DNA of 38,730 nucleotides from Prolixibacteraceae bacterium. Its GTDB lineage: Bacteria; Bacteroidota; Bacteroidia; Bacteroidales; Prolixibacteraceae. The position numbers and the translations under genes are program-made. Positions within the stretch are counted from its first letter, which is position 1. Each line of letters starts with the position of its first letter. Positions 26,031-34,763 of the stretch are shown here, in pieces. Where the stretch lies: positions 1-38,730 of the forward strand of contig JAFGEV010000317.1 of assembly GCA_016931385.1 (NCBI GenBank), written 5' to 3'. The notes beneath the pieces were generated by a model that saw only the letters and a program-made list of their open reading frames with translations, searched no databases and was not told where the DNA came from.

Positions 26031-27005
26031 ATGATTACTTTAAATCAAATAAAGACCCCGGTAGCGAAGGAATTGAAAAATTTTGAAAGTTTCTTCAGAA
26101 AGGCAACCAAATCGGACATAAGGATACTTAACATTATTGTGAACTATGTTATTAGGACCAGGGGAAAGCAAATAAGGCCACTTTTCGTTTTCCTTGCCGC
26201 AAAAATGCATGGGGAAATAAACCACAACACATACCTTGCAGCTACTACCATCGAGTTGTTACATTCGGCTTCGCTAATTCACGACGATGTGGTTGATGAT
26301 TCGTATGAACGCAGGGGATATTTTTCGATCAACGCGCTCTGGAAAAATAAAATTTCGGTTTTGCTTGGAGATTTTTTACTGGCCAAAGGCTTATTGATAG
26401 CAACTGAAGGTAAGGCATACGAGATACTTGACATCAGCTCAAAAGCTGTGAAAGAGATGATTGAAGGAGAACTTCTTCAGTATGAAAAAAGCAGGAAACT
26501 TGATATTGACGAAGAGACTTACATCGAAATTATCAGAAAAAAAACGGCATCGCTTTTTGCCACCAGCATTGCAGTTGGGGTAAATTCAGTTAATCCCGAT
26601 CCTGATCTTATCAGCCGCATGTATGAAATCGGCATCCTTGCCGGCCTGGCTTTTCAGATACGCGACGATATTTTCGATTACCAACGAAAAGACAAAATTG
26701 GCAAACCAACAGGTAACGATATTAAAGAAAAGAAAATTACCTTACCATTGATCCATGTGCTCAATAATTCAACACCAGGCGAGAAAAGAAAGATTTTGAA
26801 CATTGTAAAAAGAAAGAACCTGCGAAAAGATAAAGTTCAGGAATTGATAAACCTCGTGAATGAAAAAAACGGCATTGAATATTCCATCAAAAAAATGAAC
26901 CAATTTTGCAACGAAGCCCTTGAAAAGCTAAGTGCGTTCCCACAAAACGAAGCATCACTCGCCATGGCACAACTGATTCAATATATTATTGAAAGGAAAA
27001 AATAG
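26031..27005 (+). CDS. Long-chain polyprenyl diphosphate synthase
   Basis: A 324-residue trans-prenyltransferase that adds isopentenyl units to an allylic diphosphate, giving the long tail of menaquinone in most Bacteroidota (octaprenyl synthase/IspB-like). The two aspartate-rich motifs are DDVVDD (85-90, first) and DDIFD (212-216, second); GKQIRP near residue 45 and the KT pair at 171-172 bind diphosphates. The ATG at 26031 (MITLNQIKTPV) is chosen because the promoter-like element at 26005 excludes the earlier TTG and relatives begin this way. Chain length cannot be set by eye; the residues before the first motif (LHSASLIH) are small, favouring a long product. Dxs elsewhere in the window feeds the same pathway. 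Confidence 0.92.
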   Translation: MITLNQIKTPVAKELKNFESFFRKATKSDIRILNIIVNYVIRTRGKQIRPLFVFLAAKMHGEINHNTYLAATTIELLHSASLIHDDVVDDSYERRGYFSINALWKNKISVLLGDFLLAKGLLIATEGKAYEILDISSKAVKEMIEGELLQYEKSRKLDIDEETYIEIIRKKTASLFATSIAVGVNSVNPDPDLISRMYEIGILAGLAFQIRDDIFDYQRKDKIGKPTGNDIKEKKITLPLIHVLNNSTPGEKRKILNIVKRKNLRKDKVQELINLVNEKNGIEYSIKKMNQFCNEALEKLSAFPQNEASLAMAQLIQYIIERKK

Positions 27006-27369
27006 TAGAATGATACTAGGTTCTCTCATCATTAATTTTTGGTATAATACCCTACTTTCGGGTTAAAACGAAAGATTGCTTCTCCTGATATCGTTCCTCA
27101 TCGGGATTGCAATAATGGGTGTTTAAGAAGTTCTTTCGGGATTAATTAACCCAAAGAGAACAATTTCAAAATTGATATTTAAGATTTATAGAGGCAATTG
27201 ATACAAAACGAATACTGGAATTGATTGAAATTAAAATGTAATTACCCTGTTGTTTTATCCTTAAAATATTTAAATCCCTTCTAAAGGGAAAATCACATCC
27301 CGGATGTCCTTTCTTTAATTCACCCTTAATGAATATTTTGTAAATTGGGTTGGTTTATCACTTTTTTGC
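27006..27369. other. Intergenic region upstream of the ECF sigma operon
   Basis: This 364-bp gap has no ORF I can support. It contains a small inverted repeat CTTTCG/CGAAAG (27055-27074, 8-nt loop) after the prenyl synthase gene, and two adjacent hairpins at 27275-27307. No clear TAnnTTTG element precedes the sigma gene, which fits promoters read by an alternative (possibly its own) sigma factor, but this is inference. Confidence 0.5.
27275..27307 (+). repeat. Two adjacent small hairpins before the sigma operon
   Basis: TCCCTT-CTA-AAGGGA (27275-27289) and ACATC-CCG-GATGT (27295-27307) are perfect small inverted repeats 63-95 bases upstream of the sigma start. They could be part of the promoter, an operator or an RNA leader. 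Confidence 0.4.
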
Positions 27370-28014
27370 ATGGACAACGAAAAGGAACTTTTTCAACAGA
27401 TTAAAGAAGGGAACAAACAAAGTTTTGAAAAGCTTTTCAGGTATTATTATGCCCCCCTTTGCCATTTTTCGCGAAAATACATCGCCGATGCCGACGAATG
27501 TGAAGAGGTTGTACAGGGCTTTTTTCTGAAAGTATGGGAAAAACGCATGGAGCTCGATATTAATACTTCGGTGAAAAACTACCTCTTTAGCTCTGTAAGG
27601 AACCGATGCCTGAATTATATAAAGCATCAAAAAATCAAACTCGGTTATAAAAATGAGGTGATTCAAAATGACAATACAAGTTTCAACCCCGACGATTATT
27701 TGCTCGAAGTTGACCTTCAGAAGAAAATACGCGAGGGGATTGATTCTCTCCCTGCACGCAGGAAGGAAATTTTTTTACTGAGCCGCGACGAAGGTTTAAA
27801 GTACCGCGAAATTGCCGACCGCCTGGGAATATCGATCAAAACTGTTGAAACCCAGATGGGACAAGCCTTAAAGGATTTACGAGAAAAGCTTAGTTCACTT
27901 AAACACTTGCTCTTGACTTTTTTTATTTCACTGCCTGGAATTAAAAATAGGGGTAATGCAGCTATCAAATGTCAAAACAGTACTAATGCAGAATTTCAAA
28001 AATCCATTAGTTAA
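27370..28014 (+). CDS. ECF sigma factor (FecI/RpoE type)
   Basis: A 214-residue extracytoplasmic-function sigma factor that directs RNA polymerase to its own target promoters. Region 2 runs from about residue 8 to 85 (SFEKLFRYYYAPLCHFS, DADECEEVVQGFFLKVWEK, SVKNYLFSSVRNRCLNY); region 4 is at ~125-175 (IDSLPARRKEIFLLSRDEG, YREIADRLGISIKTVETQMG). After region 4 there is a ~34-residue tail with a hydrophobic patch and no known domain, longer than in most relatives. The ATG at 27370 gives a normal N-terminus. The FecR gene begins 12 bases after the stop, so sigma and anti-sigma are coupled. Confidence 0.95.
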   Translation: MDNEKELFQQIKEGNKQSFEKLFRYYYAPLCHFSRKYIADADECEEVVQGFFLKVWEKRMELDINTSVKNYLFSSVRNRCLNYIKHQKIKLGYKNEVIQNDNTSFNPDDYLLEVDLQKKIREGIDSLPARRKEIFLLSRDEGLKYREIADRLGISIKTVETQMGQALKDLREKLSSLKHLLLTFFISLPGIKNRGNAAIKCQNSTNAEFQKSIS

Positions 28015-28026
28015 AAAGAGAAAAAT

Positions 28027-29013
28027 ATGTTGAAGGGAGATCAGTGGAATATTATTGTCAAACATTTATCTAAAGAAAAGTTAAGTGCCGGGGAAAAGGA
28101 AGAATTCGAAAGATTGGCTGCCGATGAGAATGTGCAGAGGATCATTGGCCAGTCAAAAAAAACATTCGAAAAAACAAGCCTTTTCCTCAGCCTTGATAAA
28201 TATAATACCGATAATGCATGGGGAAAAATTGACCAGGCAATAAGCCTCAAAAAGAATTTTTCAATAAAACCATTATTACGTATTGCTGCAGTATTAGTGT
28301 TGCTTATAGCTGCAGGATTTACAGTTTGGAAGCTTTCGGTTCAAAACACCGGTTCCGTTAGGGAAATCACCGCACAATATAAAGAATCAAACCAGGCTTT
28401 GTTGCTTCCCGACGGATCAATAGTAAGCCTTAACTATGCTTCAGAGATTAAATATCCAGAATCATTTGAAGGAAATACCAGGGAAGTTTTCCTTGTTGGT
28501 GAAGCCTTTTTCGATGTAACCCCCAATGTGGAAAAACCATTTGTAATCAAAACGAAAGAGGCTTCTGTTAAAGTACTCGGTACGTCGTTTAACGTTTGTG
28601 CTTACGAGAAGTCGGAAATGGTTGAAGTGATTGTGGAAACCGGCAGCGTTGAACTGGCCGATACAAAAGCCGGCCTGGAACATGAAAAAGTTATATTGCA
28701 TCCCGGGCAAAAAGGCACACTGAACAAAACAAACCGCCGTTTGTTGCTATCCGAAAGTTACAACCCTAACAAACTCGCATGGCATACGCGTGAAATAAGT
28801 TTTAACTACACCCCATTAAGTGAGGTTTTTGAAACATTGCACCATGCTTACAATATCCAAATCGATGTTGATGACCAAGTTGACCTGAACCTTAAACTTA
28901 GCGCTTCCTTTTCAAAACAGGATCCTGAGTATATCATGGAAGTTGTTGCACTAACCTTAAACCTGAGACTTAACAAAGAAGGAAATAATAACTATATAAT
29001 TCAGAATAATTAA
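28027..29013 (+). CDS. FecR-type anti-sigma factor
   Basis: A 328-residue inner-membrane regulator. Residues 1-80 are the cytoplasmic sigma-binding part; one membrane helix is at 83-102 (LLRIAAVLVLLIAAGFTVW). The FecR domain (about 113-212) shows LLLPDGSIVSLNYASEIKYP, the FxVTPNVEKPFVIKT and VLGTSFNV motifs. The C-terminal DUF4974 domain (~257-326, ISFNYTPLSEVFETLHHAYNI) has an STN-like fold and in canonical systems contacts the receptor's signalling domain. It lies between the sigma gene (12 bases) and the STN-protease gene (72 bases), the latter gap holding a small TTGCC/GGCAA hairpin at 29035-29047. Confidence 0.95.
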   Translation: MLKGDQWNIIVKHLSKEKLSAGEKEEFERLAADENVQRIIGQSKKTFEKTSLFLSLDKYNTDNAWGKIDQAISLKKNFSIKPLLRIAAVLVLLIAAGFTVWKLSVQNTGSVREITAQYKESNQALLLPDGSIVSLNYASEIKYPESFEGNTREVFLVGEAFFDVTPNVEKPFVIKTKEASVKVLGTSFNVCAYEKSEMVEVIVETGSVELADTKAGLEHEKVILHPGQKGTLNKTNRRLLLSESYNPNKLAWHTREISFNYTPLSEVFETLHHAYNIQIDVDDQVDLNLKLSASFSKQDPEYIMEVVALTLNLRLNKEGNNNYIIQNN

Positions 29014-29085
29014 GGAGTTGGTTGGTATTTGCCATTGCCAAAGGCAAAAGTAAATGCCGTACGTTTAACTTAAAATTTTAAAGCT

Positions 29086-30633
29086 ATGAAACGAAAAATA
29101 CAAACGTTGATCCTCTCCTCTGCACTTTTTTTTACCTTGTTGACTACAGGCGATTTATATGCCCAGAAAAATGTCAACATTCTCGATCAAAGCATTTCGG
29201 TATATGCCGAAAATGAACCACTTGAAGATGTGATCCGCAAGATTTGCGATCAGTTCAATCTCGATTTCGACTACAACTCTAAACTCATTAAAGGGAAAAG
29301 GGTGAACCTGAGCATTTCGAACAAATCGGTTAAAGAAGTACTTGAAAAGCTGATGGATGATTTTTACCTGATTTTCGAAATTGAAGATAACCTGTTAATA
29401 ATCCGCGATTACATCCCGCTTTCGGAGCATATCGATTTCGAAAAACTTTATGCTACACCTTCATCAGGTTTTATGTTCACCAACCCGAAAAAGAAATCGA
29501 TAACATTCGAATTCAAACAGATTAGCAACCTGATTGTTATCCCCGTAAGCATAAATGGTTCCGATACCATGAATTTTATTCTCGATACCGGTGTACGCGA
29601 CCCTATTATTACAGAGCTTACATTGGTTGAAGAGCTTAACCTAAATTATATGAAACCTATCGAGCTCAGGGGGCTGGGCAATGAACTGGTGACCCAGGCC
29701 TATCAGTCGGGCGACAACACCATTACTTTGCCCGGACTGGAAGCCACACATCAGAAGATAAATGTGATTATTGATGAAAACTTTCAGATTTCTCAAATCC
29801 TTGGGATGCCTGTACACGGGCTCATAGGAATGAACATGTTTAAAAATTACATTGTTCAGGTGAATTATCAGGCCGAGCAGATCAGGCTGTATAAGCCCCA
29901 GCATTTTCAATACCGGCCGCGGAAAAAAGATATTGTTATGCCTATTCACTTTGTGCGCAACAACCCTGTGATCCGTGCCGATATAATTCAGGACAGCGGC
30001 CAGGTTGTACCAACTGTTTTGCTTATCGACACCGGGGCAAGCGATGCACTTTGGTTATCGCCTTACTCAAATTCGAATATCAATATCCCCGAAAACAACA
30101 TCTACTCGTTCCTGGGGGTTGGGCTTGGCGGCGAATTGTTTGGCTACAAAGGTCGTATTGAAACTTTATGGATTGGAGGATTGCCCCTCGACAACCCGAT
30201 TGTTTCATATCCCGAGTCGGAATACATCAATAATGTTATCAAGCAGGAGCAACGCCATGGTTCTATTGGCGGAGAAATACTCAGGCGCTATACGTTGTAT
30301 TTCGATTACTTTAACCAAAGGTTAATTATGAGGCCTAATGTCGATTATCGCGACAAATTCTATTATAACATGAGCGGTCTCGAGATCATTAACCCAGTGC
30401 CGGGCATTCCGGTTTATACAATTAGTAACGTAATTGAGGACTCGCCGGCCTGGATTGCCGGTTTCCGCGAAAACGACCAGTTGATAGCCCTAAATTACAC
30501 CAATCACAAAGATTTGTCATTAAACGACATTAACCTGATGTTGCGACAAAGGCAGGATAAAAAGATAAAAATGACCGTTTTGCGAAATGGTGTTGAGTTC
30601 AGATCATCGTTTGTCCTAAAAGAAATATTTTAG
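29086..30633 (+). CDS. STN + double-DTG aspartyl protease + PDZ protein
   Basis: A 515-residue exported protein with a rare domain mix. A signal peptide ends near AQ (residues 26-27). Residues ~30-108 are an STN domain (LDQSISVYAENEPLEDVIRK in part, VNLSISNKSVKEVLEKLM, NLLIIRD). Residues ~138-420 are a duplicated retropepsin/pepsin-like fold: lobe 1 has ILDTGV (DTG 167-169) and HGLIGMNMF; lobe 2 has LLIDTGASD (DTG 315-317) and GSIGGEILRRY. Both catalytic aspartates are present. The C-terminal ~85 residues form a PDZ domain (VIEDSPAWIAGFRENDQLIALN). STN domains normally sit on TonB-linked transducers that signal to FecR. In this operon the STN may dock to FecR and bring the protease to it; this is inference. 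Confidence 0.88.
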   Translation: MKRKIQTLILSSALFFTLLTTGDLYAQKNVNILDQSISVYAENEPLEDVIRKICDQFNLDFDYNSKLIKGKRVNLSISNKSVKEVLEKLMDDFYLIFEIEDNLLIIRDYIPLSEHIDFEKLYATPSSGFMFTNPKKKSITFEFKQISNLIVIPVSINGSDTMNFILDTGVRDPIITELTLVEELNLNYMKPIELRGLGNELVTQAYQSGDNTITLPGLEATHQKINVIIDENFQISQILGMPVHGLIGMNMFKNYIVQVNYQAEQIRLYKPQHFQYRPRKKDIVMPIHFVRNNPVIRADIIQDSGQVVPTVLLIDTGASDALWLSPYSNSNINIPENNIYSFLGVGLGGELFGYKGRIETLWIGGLPLDNPIVSYPESEYINNVIKQEQRHGSIGGEILRRYTLYFDYFNQRLIMRPNVDYRDKFYYNMSGLEIINPVPGIPVYTISNVIEDSPAWIAGFRENDQLIALNYTNHKDLSLNDINLMLRQRQDKKIKMTVLRNGVEFRSSFVLKEIF

Positions 30634-30664
30634 GGATTGAAAAAGAATAATTACAAGGGAAGCC

Positions 30665-32191
30665 GTGAAAACGTTAACATACATTACAGGAATTTTGTTG
30701 TTATTGCTGGCCGTAAATTTACACGGCCAGCAAGGCAACGATGTTCTTTCGTATGAACTTTCTTTTCCGGCCGATTCAATTACTAAATCGGCTCTTCTCG
30801 ATTCGGTTACCCAAAAAACAGGCGTACACTTTTCATACAACCCTGTATTGTTTGAAGCAAGTCAGATAATTAAACCCGATTCGAAACGAGTGACCTTGTA
30901 CTCACTTATCAGTTCATTAATCAACCCTGAAATACTTACATTCCATGCACTGAACAATCAGGTTATTATATACCCGTTAAAAAATGAAGTTGTTGAAGAA
31001 CCCGTTTCCTACAAAATATTAAGAGGGTCAATTATCGAAACAAAAAACGATGAACCCATTCCGTTTTGTAACATAGCCATTTTAGGCCGTGCTATTGGAA
31101 CAATTTCTAACCAAGACGGAAAGTTTGTAATAAAAATTCCAAAAAAATACTGGTCCGATACCCTGCGATTTTCGTGCCTGGGTTTTTCATCATTCGATTT
31201 ACCTCTTGAAAAACCTGACAGTTCTGAAGTAAACATAAAACTTGTCAGGGAAACTTATAAACTGAAAACCATCGATGTTTTTCATTACAACCCGGTTGAA
31301 GTTCTCGACAGGTACATCGAAAACTTTGATAAAAATTATGAAAAAGATTACACGCTTTTGACTACTTATTACCGGGAAATAATCAAGGAAAATGAAAATT
31401 ACACCGATGTTTCGGAGGCCGTGCTCAATGTACTGAAAGCTCCTTATGGAAATGAAATTAAAAACGACCATGTAAAATTCCTGAAAGGGCGGAAAAGCGC
31501 CAATTTACAACCTTTTAACGAGATAAAGTTCAGGCTTAAAGGAGGCCCCTACTACATAACCCGGCTCGATATTGTTAAAAACCACGAAAGTTTTATAAGT
31601 GAAGAATTCAGGGATCTGTACCTGTACAATTTTGAAAAAATAACCCTGATTGCAGGCAGGAAAACCGTTGTAATATCTTTTAAACCAATTTTCAACCTAA
31701 GGGAATTATTATACGAAGGGCTGCTTTACTTTGACATTGAAACCTGGGCGCTTTCACGTGTCGAATTCAATTTTACCCGTAAGGGCTTAACACAGGCAAG
31801 GCGCATGATGATAGAGAAAGAACCCAGGGACTGCAAGGCTATACCTACTGAGCTGAAATACGTTACCCAATACAGGCAGATTGACGGAAAATGGTACTTA
31901 AACCTTGCCATAAGCTCAATGCGCATCAGAATAAACAATCGGGAAAAAAGGGAGAAAACAAATTTTCACAGCATCTCCGAAATGCTTGTTACAAATATTG
32001 AAAAAGGCGACCTGCAACATTTCAGCCGAAAAGAAATCTTTAAGCCAAATGAATTTTTTACCGAAAAAATAAACGGGTACGATAAAAATTTCTGGGAAAC
32101 ATACAATGTAATTAAACCCGAGGACGACCTCGAAAATGCGATTAAAAAATTCGACAGTCACGATATAATTATCGTAAACAATAATAAATAA
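30665..32191 (+). CDS. STN + carboxypeptidase-regulatory-like envelope protein
   Basis: A 508-residue exported protein. The signal peptide (TYITGILLLLLAVNLHGQ) is followed by an STN-like domain at ~27-108 (SYELSFPADSITKSALLDSV in part, GVHFSYNPVLF, VIIYP), then a carboxypeptidase regulatory-like beta sandwich at ~118-195 (RGSIIETKNDEPIPFCNIAI, GTISNQDGKFVIKIP, LRFSCLGFSS). The ~310-residue C-terminal domain (LLTTYYREIIKENENY, FLKGRKSANLQPF, YEGLLYFDIETWALSRVEF, DGKWYLNLAIS) matches a Bacteroidota-only region often found after such a sandwich; its function is not known to me. There is no outer-membrane barrel. The start is a GTG at 30665, 31 bases after the protease gene, with AAGGGAAG just upstream. 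Confidence 0.85.
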   Translation: MKTLTYITGILLLLLAVNLHGQQGNDVLSYELSFPADSITKSALLDSVTQKTGVHFSYNPVLFEASQIIKPDSKRVTLYSLISSLINPEILTFHALNNQVIIYPLKNEVVEEPVSYKILRGSIIETKNDEPIPFCNIAILGRAIGTISNQDGKFVIKIPKKYWSDTLRFSCLGFSSFDLPLEKPDSSEVNIKLVRETYKLKTIDVFHYNPVEVLDRYIENFDKNYEKDYTLLTTYYREIIKENENYTDVSEAVLNVLKAPYGNEIKNDHVKFLKGRKSANLQPFNEIKFRLKGGPYYITRLDIVKNHESFISEEFRDLYLYNFEKITLIAGRKTVVISFKPIFNLRELLYEGLLYFDIETWALSRVEFNFTRKGLTQARRMMIEKEPRDCKAIPTELKYVTQYRQIDGKWYLNLAISSMRIRINNREKREKTNFHSISEMLVTNIEKGDLQHFSRKEIFKPNEFFTEKINGYDKNFWETYNVIKPEDDLENAIKKFDSHDIIIVNNNK

Positions 32192-32198
32192 GAATATT

Positions 32199-34739
32199 AT
32201 GAGAAACTCAATACTTATACTGATAGCAATATTCATCTCATTTCATGGCATTGGCCAGGAAAATGACCCAAACCTTCTTAAATTGTCAAATGCTTTAAAA
32301 GAACTCGAAAAAAACAACACGAAAACCAAAGTTTTTATTAAAACCGATAAGGATATTTACAGCCCTGGGGAGAAAATATGGTTCAAGGCCGAAGTCTATA
32401 ATACATTATCTGAAAATGCATCGAGTGAGCCCGAGTTGATAGTCATGCTTAAAAGTGAATCGGGGCAGGTAATTGCCGACAACAAATACCTGATAACGTA
32501 CGGAATATGCAGCAATGAAATTACAATCCCCAGCTGGACTCAGGAAGGAAACGCTTACCTGGTTGCTTTTACGCCAAAGGCCATTGCAACCAGCGATGCA
32601 TCGCTTTCGGGAGTCAAAGCCCTTACAATAAACATGCTGAAAAGGAACGATTACCTTCTCGGCCTGAAAATGAATAAAAAAATATATGCACCCGGCGATG
32701 ATGCAAAATTGCTCATTAACCTTACAGCAATCACACCCGGTAACAGAAGAGAAAAACTCATTATTTCGTTAAACGATTACAACCTGAATAAGTTTACCGA
32801 AAAAATTACGGTTGACGTAAACGCGGTGAATGAATTCAAATTTAAAATACCTGGGAAAATTAGCAACGGGTTATTTTTAGAAGTCAGGTCATCGGGTAAA
32901 TCCAATATCTATCAAAGGCTTCCGGTATATTCTGTCGACGACAACCTTGTAATTGAATTTTTTCCCGAAGGTGGCACATTGCTTACCAACAACCTTCAAC
33001 GGATCCTATACCGGTCAACAAACCCGTTTGGTGAACCAATTGAAATATCGGGGAAGGTTGTCGACCAGATGAACAATGTTGTTGGCATGGGCAAATCGAT
33101 GAAAGAAGGCTATGGTTTAATCAACATCATGCCAATGCCCTCGCAAAAATATCTGTTCGTTATAGAAAGTGAATACGGGAAAGGCCAGGAATTTGAACTC
33201 CCCGAGGCGGTCATCGATGGATGTATTTTTTCGCTCCAGAAAACCGAAGACTCAACCCTCAAGGTTTTGCTCACCACAAATGGAAAATATATAAACGACA
33301 CAGTTTCCGTTGCTGCATTTGCGGGCGGGCAACTGAGAATGGCTTACAACCTTGTTGCAAAGGAAAAAACAAACATGAAAATATCAACAGCGCAACTACC
33401 CCGCGGAATAATTAATTTTGTGGTCATACACCCAAGCGATGGAATCTTATCGGAAAGGTTGGTTTACAATACACCTAACGAAGATATAAACCTGGATATT
33501 ACAACCCATTTTACACCCTCTGAAACCGATGGCGATATAGATATTACTATTGATCTGTCGAATTTCATTTCACGTTTTGGTTACTCCGAAGCCGACATTA
33601 GCATAGTTGATAAATACAGCCTATATGATCAAAACGATTATAATTACCATTCATTAATGAAGTATCAGCTCAAATCACCTGTTCCCAAAACGGTTCTCGA
33701 CATTTACCTCACAAACCTTGAGTTGATAGCCAATGAATACAAATACCATAACTTTTACGATTTGCTTGAAGGCAACGAATACATCAAACCTGCTTCGGGA
33801 AAAACAATTAGCGGATTTGTAACCGATAAAAATCGGAAACCCGTGCCAAAGGCAACAGTTATGGCAATTCAGCAGGAAAACCTTACCCTGGCAAATACAA
33901 CAACCGATGAAAAGGGTCGCTTTACATTTGACAAAATAAGCAAATCGAACGATTTAACCATAAAAGCGTTTAACAGTTCGGGAAAAAAATCGTACACTGT
34001 ACACCTCGACCGTACTTTTGATGAATCACTCGAAGAAATTATTCTGCTCAAATCATTTAAACCAAGGTATTCATTCGAAAAAGGTGAGTTTCTGGATTAT
34101 TACAACCAAAACAGCAATTTGTTAAAACTGTTAGGGAATGAAAACCGTAAAACCAAAACTGAAACTTCTACACGTACCGAAAAAATGCTCCAGTCGGGAT
34201 CAAGCGTTCTCGATGTAATAAAAATGACAAAGCCTTTCCGTCTTGATGGAAACCAGATTGTTTTTTACGGATCTAATAATTCGCTAAATTATCAGTCGGG
34301 GGCGCTTATTGTCATTGACGGCCAGAAAATGGGTACCGACATTTCTGTTCTGAATACCATTAATCCATTCGATGTCAAATCGATAAACATCAGCACCAGC
34401 CCTGTTGAAATTCAAAGATACACGGGATTAAATTCCGTAGGCATAATTGAGATCACAACACGTCAAAAACCCGAAGATTTCATTCCTGAACCTGCATCAA
34501 AAGTATCGGGTTTTCAGCCCAACACTATATTTGATGCTTCAAAAATGCCCGAAAAAATCTGGAAATACCAAACCACATTGTTCTGGGGTACTAACCTGGT
34601 TCCAAACGATGAAGGAAAGATTGTACTTCAATTAAAAGCAAATGAAATAAGGACAGAATATGTTGTCAGGGTTGAAATTATTTCGGAAAGCGGAGTAAGG
34701 CACCATCAAATCAGTACTTTTTCAACAAAAGACAGGTAA
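32199..34739 (+). CDS. Macroglobulin-like protein with TonB-plug-like segment, no barrel
   Basis: An 846-residue exported protein, last gene of the sigma operon, 7 bases after its neighbour. A signal peptide ends near IGQ (20). Residues ~43-340 are repeated macroglobulin (MG2-type) sandwiches: KVFIKTDKDIYSPGEKIWFK, KMNKKIYAPGDDAKLLINL and IEFFPEGGTLLTNNLQRI. Residues ~535-615 are a carboxypeptidase regulatory domain (ISGFVTDKNRKPVPKATV). Residues ~665-755 resemble a TonB receptor plug (SSVLDVIKM, IVFYGSNNSLNYQSGALIVI, VKSINISTSPVEIQRYTG, GIIEITT). A final MG10-like part reads FWGTNLVPNDEGKIVLQL. No 22-strand barrel follows the plug, and no thioester motif (CxEQ) is seen, so this is not a proteinase-trapping macroglobulin of classical type. 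Probable role: envelope ligand-binding or scaffold protein. Confidence 0.85.
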   Translation: MRNSILILIAIFISFHGIGQENDPNLLKLSNALKELEKNNTKTKVFIKTDKDIYSPGEKIWFKAEVYNTLSENASSEPELIVMLKSESGQVIADNKYLITYGICSNEITIPSWTQEGNAYLVAFTPKAIATSDASLSGVKALTINMLKRNDYLLGLKMNKKIYAPGDDAKLLINLTAITPGNRREKLIISLNDYNLNKFTEKITVDVNAVNEFKFKIPGKISNGLFLEVRSSGKSNIYQRLPVYSVDDNLVIEFFPEGGTLLTNNLQRILYRSTNPFGEPIEISGKVVDQMNNVVGMGKSMKEGYGLINIMPMPSQKYLFVIESEYGKGQEFELPEAVIDGCIFSLQKTEDSTLKVLLTTNGKYINDTVSVAAFAGGQLRMAYNLVAKEKTNMKISTAQLPRGIINFVVIHPSDGILSERLVYNTPNEDINLDITTHFTPSETDGDIDITIDLSNFISRFGYSEADISIVDKYSLYDQNDYNYHSLMKYQLKSPVPKTVLDIYLTNLELIANEYKYHNFYDLLEGNEYIKPASGKTISGFVTDKNRKPVPKATVMAIQQENLTLANTTTDEKGRFTFDKISKSNDLTIKAFNSSGKKSYTVHLDRTFDESLEEIILLKSFKPRYSFEKGEFLDYYNQNSNLLKLLGNENRKTKTETSTRTEKMLQSGSSVLDVIKMTKPFRLDGNQIVFYGSNNSLNYQSGALIVIDGQKMGTDISVLNTINPFDVKSINISTSPVEIQRYTGLNSVGIIEITTRQKPEDFIPEPASKVSGFQPNTIFDASKMPEKIWKYQTTLFWGTNLVPNDEGKIVLQLKANEIRTEYVVRVEIISESGVRHHQISTFSTKDR

Positions 34740-34763
34740 GGGAATAAAACGAAAAAACATTAA

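Noticed and set aside
27370-34739. Polysaccharide utilisation locus
   Set aside because: Sigma/FecR pairs often head such loci, but there is no SusC, SusD, glycosidase or sulfatase here.
32199-34739. Classical alpha-2-macroglobulin
   Set aside because: No CxEQ thioester motif, and the length and domain order (regulatory sandwich, plug-like segment) do not fit.
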